A program made the translations under genes and the position numbers. The notes under the pieces are model-generated. The model was not told the origin of the DNA, did no database searches, and worked only from the letters and a program-made list of their open reading frames with translations. From NCBI GenBank assembly GCA_002254765.1, contig NJDV01000070.1, positions 1 through 6,196 on the forward strand: a DNA stretch of 6,196 nt, given 5' to 3'. Positions 3,711-6,196 of the stretch are shown in pieces. Source of the stretch: Thermoplasmatales archaeon ex4484_36 (GTDB lineage: Archaea; Thermoplasmatota; Penumbrarchaeia; Penumbrarchaeales; EX4484-36). Every line of letters begins with the position of its first letter. The stretch's first letter is position 1.

Positions 3711-5702
3711 CTACTCCTCTTCACTCTTCTTCTCCGCCGGCAGAGGCCTCCTCCGAAGCAGGAGGATGATGGCGAGAAGAAGCAAGATGATTATGGTAGC
3801 GGGCAGCAGGATCATTTTCGAAAGCGAGCCAATATCAGCCCTGCTCTCCTTCTGCCCGTCCTTTATGTTCTCCTGCCCCTCCTCCACCGAGCCCACTGCC
3901 AGCTTTACCTCCTCCATGTCGTTTGAGAGGGCGGTTATGTTGCCCAGCATTGCAGTGACATCGCTCTGGAAACCTGACACCTTCACGTCCAGTGCATCCA
4001 GGTCCCCCTTGACCTCTCCCAGCCTCTCCCCGTTGTCCCCCACGTCCCCGCTCAGCTCATTCAGCTCCCCCTCCACGTCCGATAGGGAGCCTCTGATCTC
4101 CACAAGTGAAGACGAGTTTATGCTCTCTATGAGGCTACGGAGGGATTCCAGCTCAAAGCCCATCTCTTCCAGCCTGAGGGAGATGTTTTCAAGCTCCTCT
4201 CTCACCTCATCTCTGAAGGAGGTGATCTCGGAGTATATGAGGTTGAGGTAATCGGTTACGCTGTTTAAGGGGTTTAAGGGTTCAGGGTCTTCGCTGTCTT
4301 CTATGCCGTCGCCATCGTCGTCATCATCGGCGTTATTCCCTATGCCGTCCCTGTCTGTATCCAGCCATTCGGAGGAGTCATAAGGGAAGGAGTCCCTCTC
4401 ATCTTCAATGCCATCGCCGTCGTCGTCTAAGTCGGTGTTGTCCCCAATTCCATCTCCATCGTAATCGCTGTATTCGAAGGGGTTTAAGGGATAGGCATCC
4501 TCTCTGTCGGGCACGCCATCGCCGTCGTCGTCAGTGTCGGCGTTATCCCCTGTGCCATCCCCGTCGGTGTCCCTCCACTCCCGGGGGTTGTAAGGGAAGG
4601 AGTCAAAAGCGTCTCCGATACCATCGCCATCGGCGTCGTCGTCTAGATTGTCCCCCAGACCATCCCCGTCAGTGTCCCTCCACTCCCCGGGGTTGTAGGG
4701 GAAGGCGTCAACGGAATCGCCCACCCCGTCGTTGTCGCTGTCGAAGAGCGTGTAGAAGACATCCCATGAGCTTCCTCTGCCGTCAGTCCACGTGATGATG
4801 TCCCCGTATACGGCGGGGAACTTCTGTATTTCGCCATTTGTTGTCACGCGGATCTCAGTGCAGCTGTCGATGTCATATATGTAGATATCACCGTTGTCGT
4901 TCCGCTGGTCCTGCCATACGATTCTATCTCCGTATATCACCGGATCATAGTGATAGGTGGGGTTATCCGTTATCCTGTAGGTTCTACTGTTTGATAGATC
5001 GTACATGTAGATATCGTACCACGAATTTCTGTTATCCTGCCATACGATTCTGTCTCCGTGGATTGAAGGATACCATTGAAATGAGGCGTGTACGGATATT
5101 GGAATCTCTCTGTATGTTGTGAGGTTGTACATGTAGATATCCCAGTTACCACTCTTGAGGTCCATATAAACCACTCTGTCGCCGTATATTGAGGGCTTTG
5201 ACTGAGAAGCACTTGAGGTGGTCAACCTCCTCTCAACCCCCGTTGAGAGGTCATAAGAATAAATGTCATAATTTCCGTTGCGGTTGTCCTGCCAGACGAT
5301 TACGTTGCCGAAGATGTCCGGCTGGTTCTGTGTGGAGGGATCATCGGTTATCCTCGTCTCCCTCCCCGTGGAGATCTCGTAGGCGTAGATGTCGGAGTTG
5401 CCGTTTCGGTAGTCCTCCCAGACGATGAAATTGCCGTAAACCGCCGGAACGGACTGGCTGGAGCCATCTGTGGTTATCCTGCTCTCCACCCCGGTTGATA
5501 TGTTATACATGTAGATGTCGTTGTTCCCCGCCCTGCTGTCGTGCCATACGATTATATCCTCGTATACATCCGAATACCACTGGTATGCTTCGTCGTCCGT
5601 CACCCTCACCTCAACGAAATTCATTCCGCTTACGCTCCCAGAAGGAAGCAGAGGCACAATAAAAAGAGACGCAAAGAGCGCTCCTAAAATCATACGTTTC
5701 AT
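3711..5702 (-). CDS. Secreted, membrane-anchored seven-blade beta-propeller/TSP3/coiled-coil surface protein
   Basis: This intact 663-residue protein has a signal peptide (1-26; MKRMILGALFASLFIVPLLP, small residues GSVSG before the mature part). Seven TolB/WD40-like blades of about 42 residues follow (31-317), each with R-[IVL]-T, P-x-[IV]-[YHF]-G-[ND], [IV]-[VT]-[WY] and DIYxY; blade 7 runs straight into the next domain. An Asp-rich TSP3-like calcium-binding stalk (320-478) has a half unit plus four 35-residue units (DTDGDGxGDNxDxDDDGDG...DxFPYNPxEW). A coiled coil (about 485-625) comes next, then a membrane helix (629-649) and a basic-then-acidic tail. The expected topology is propeller outside on a rigid stalk, tail in the cytoplasm. 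Adhesion, glycan binding or S-layer association are plausible; none is shown. ATG 5702 is supported by AGGTGGT six bases upstream. The stop is TAG. It is a paralogue of the broken gene at 727-2384, which has a shorter stalk. Confidence 0.92.
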   Translation of the reverse strand: MKRMILGALFASLFIVPLLPSGSVSGMNFVEVRVTDDEAYQWYSDVYEDIIVWHDSRAGNNDIYMYNISTGVESRITTDGSSQSVPAVYGNFIVWEDYRNGNSDIYAYEISTGRETRITDDPSTQNQPDIFGNVIVWQDNRNGNYDIYSYDLSTGVERRLTTSSASQSKPSIYGDRVVYMDLKSGNWDIYMYNLTTYREIPISVHASFQWYPSIHGDRIVWQDNRNSWYDIYMYDLSNSRTYRITDNPTYHYDPVIYGDRIVWQDQRNDNGDIYIYDIDSCTEIRVTTNGEIQKFPAVYGDIITWTDGRGSSWDVFYTLFDSDNDGVGDSVDAFPYNPGEWRDTDGDGLGDNLDDDADGDGIGDAFDSFPYNPREWRDTDGDGTGDNADTDDDGDGVPDREDAYPLNPFEYSDYDGDGIGDNTDLDDDGDGIEDERDSFPYDSSEWLDTDRDGIGNNADDDDDGDGIEDSEDPEPLNPLNSVTDYLNLIYSEITSFRDEVREELENISLRLEEMGFELESLRSLIESINSSSLVEIRGSLSDVEGELNELSGDVGDNGERLGEVKGDLDALDVKVSGFQSDVTAMLGNITALSNDMEEVKLAVGSVEEGQENIKDGQKESRADIGSLSKMILLPATIIILLLLAIILLLRRRPLPAEKKSEEE

Positions 5703-5708
5703 AGTACT

Positions 5709-5715
5709 ACCACCT
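5709..5715 (-). promoter_or_regulatory. Ribosome binding site of the 663-residue surface protein gene
   Basis: On the minus strand AGGTGGT lies six bases before ATG 5702, matching the anti-Shine-Dalgarno end of archaeal 16S rRNA. It fixes the start at the signal peptide methionine. Confidence 0.75.
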
Positions 5716-5787
5716 GCTTGAAAAAAAATCGAAAAAGAGGCCGCCCCCTTTGTGATTCCTTTTCAGGCGGGGAGGATGCAGGTAGAG

Positions 5788-5800
5788 CTAATAAACGTTT
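5788..5800 (-). promoter_or_regulatory. Possible TATA region of the 663-residue surface protein gene
   Basis: The minus strand reads AAACGTTTATTAG here, an A-rich BRE-like stretch followed by TTTATTA. A start 25-27 bases on would give a leader of about 60-65 bases containing GGGGGCGGCC (5739-5748) and T5 and T8 tracts (5732-5736, 5721-5728) just before the ribosome binding site. The match is weak. Confidence 0.3.
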
Positions 5801-5836
5801 GCCCTTTTATTCCGTGTAGTGGGAGTCCGAATATGC

Positions 5837-5875
5837 GCCCCGCTTCTTTGATAGGAGCGGGGCCTTTTTTTATTT
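5837..5875 (+). terminator. Orphan plus-strand hairpin terminator
   Basis: GCCCCGCT (5837-5844) pairs perfectly with AGCGGGGC (5856-5863) around an 11-base loop, followed on the plus strand by C and T7 (5865-5871), then ATTTT. The form is that of a plus-strand intrinsic terminator, yet both neighbouring genes run on the minus strand and no convincing plus-strand gene lies upstream. The stem and much of the flank match the terminator at 3186-3223. Confidence 0.6.
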
Positions 5876-5881
5876 TCTTCT

Positions 5882-6196
5882 TCACTCCTCCTCCACTTCT
5901 CCCTTCTTCCTCAGAAGAAGAATGGCACCTATAAGGAGCAGGATTACAACGAGGAGTAGGAGCAGGTAGATGTAGTCTCTCTCCTGCTTCTCCTCCTTTT
6001 CCAGGGGCGGGGGTGTCTCCCCCTCCCTCCAGGTTATCTTCTTATATCCCTCCTTCTCAGCGCTGAACTCAGTCCCCGGGGGGAAGTCTCCCTCAAACCC
6101 GGTGAAGATCGCCCAGCCCTCCTCATCCGTTGTTGCTGTGTAAACTGTTCCGTTGACGGTGGCCTTCACGGTGACCCCCTCAACCGGCTCTCCGTC
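5882..6196 (-). CDS. C-terminal part of a membrane-anchored extracellular protein with an Ig-like/PEGA-type domain, cut by window edge
   Basis: The minus-strand frame is open to base 6196 (DGEPVEGVTVKATVNGTVYT...), so the start lies outside the window; GTG 6169 is internal. The visible 104 residues hold most of a small beta-sandwich domain of the kind seen in carboxypeptidase-regulatory-like, PEGA or bacterial Ig-like families: EPVEGVTVKATVNG, TDEEGWAIFTGF, PPGTEFSAEKEGYKKITW. Then come a proline/glutamate-rich linker (ETPPPLEKEEKQERD), a membrane helix (YIYLLLLLVVILLLIGAILLL) and the tail RKKGEVEEE, ending in TGA. The tail and anchor plan equals that of the two propeller proteins downstream on the same strand, suggesting a shared surface-protein locus. 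The ligand and the upstream domains are unknown. Confidence 0.8.
   Translation of the reverse strand, partial: DGEPVEGVTVKATVNGTVYTATTDEEGWAIFTGFEGDFPPGTEFSAEKEGYKKITWREGETPPPLEKEEKQERDYIYLLLLLVVILLLIGAILLLRKKGEVEEE

Noticed and set aside
3766..4251. 161-residue plus-strand reading frame
   Set aside because: It is the antisense of the coiled-coil and stalk coding region, serine-rich and low in complexity, with no domain or ribosome binding site.
4760..5640. Roughly 126-base periodic repeats resembling a repeat array
   Set aside because: The period equals 42 codons and tracks the propeller blades in one protein; copies diverge at silent positions and there are no spacers, so this is not CRISPR.
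5703..5836. Possible tRNA or known riboswitch in the leader region
   Set aside because: No cloverleaf, T-loop or recognised riboswitch core could be found by eye on either strand.
5752..5934. 60-residue plus-strand reading frame running through the 5837 hairpin
   Set aside because: It runs across the terminator stem and T tract and into the antisense of the next gene, with no homology or ribosome binding site.

Overview
The window reads as archaeal DNA, most likely from a mesophilic or uncultured euryarchaeote. A Thermoplasmata-like lineage is my guess, from memory of which genomes carry such proteins, and is not proven here. Supporting signs are a clean archaeal TATA box (TTTATATA) about 27 bases before a gene start, Shine-Dalgarno sites of the GGAGGT/GGTGGT type six bases before ATG, heavy use of AGG/AGA for arginine, a GNAT-YoaP fusion relic, and secreted beta-propeller/thrombospondin-type-3 proteins anchored by one C-terminal helix. 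Nothing in the window fixes the taxon.

Layout, left to right. Bases 1-600 (+) hold the 3' part of an AbiEii/AbiGii-type nucleotidyltransferase toxin gene. Bases 601-726 are a convergent intergenic region with hairpins that look like shared terminators. Bases 727-2384 (-) hold a broken surface-protein gene: signal peptide, seven propeller blades (the first cut short), a Ca-binding TSP3 stalk, a coiled coil and a membrane helix. It is split by an exact 68-bp tandem duplication; removing one copy restores an open frame of 529 codons. A second exact tandem duplication of 32 bp lies in its leader and doubles the ribosome binding site and start codon. Bases 2385-2598 are a divergent control region with a nested inverted repeat. 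Bases 2599-3156 (+) hold a GNAT-YoaP gene relic with an in-frame TAG and an apparently missing acetyltransferase core, followed by a strong hairpin terminator. Bases 3299-3622 (+) encode a small three-helix membrane protein. Bases 3711-5702 (-) encode an intact 663-residue paralogue of the broken surface protein. Bases 5703-5881 hold its leader and a terminator-like hairpin pointing the wrong way for its neighbours. Bases 5882-6196 (-) are the 3' end of a third membrane-anchored extracellular protein.

The theme is an archaeal cell-surface locus: three minus-strand genes end in the same plan of extracellular domain, one membrane helix and short charged cytoplasmic tail, with two plus-strand genes sitting between the two propeller paralogues. 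Two of the six loci are inactivated or switched off. The most interesting signals are the two perfect tandem duplications in a single surface-protein gene (recent decay, a reversible on/off switch, or an assembly artefact), the in-frame amber codon ahead of an otherwise intact CPFC domain, and a repeated GCCCCGCT/AGCGGGGC terminator hairpin, one copy of which has no matching gene. I saw no RNA gene, CRISPR array or insertion sequence.
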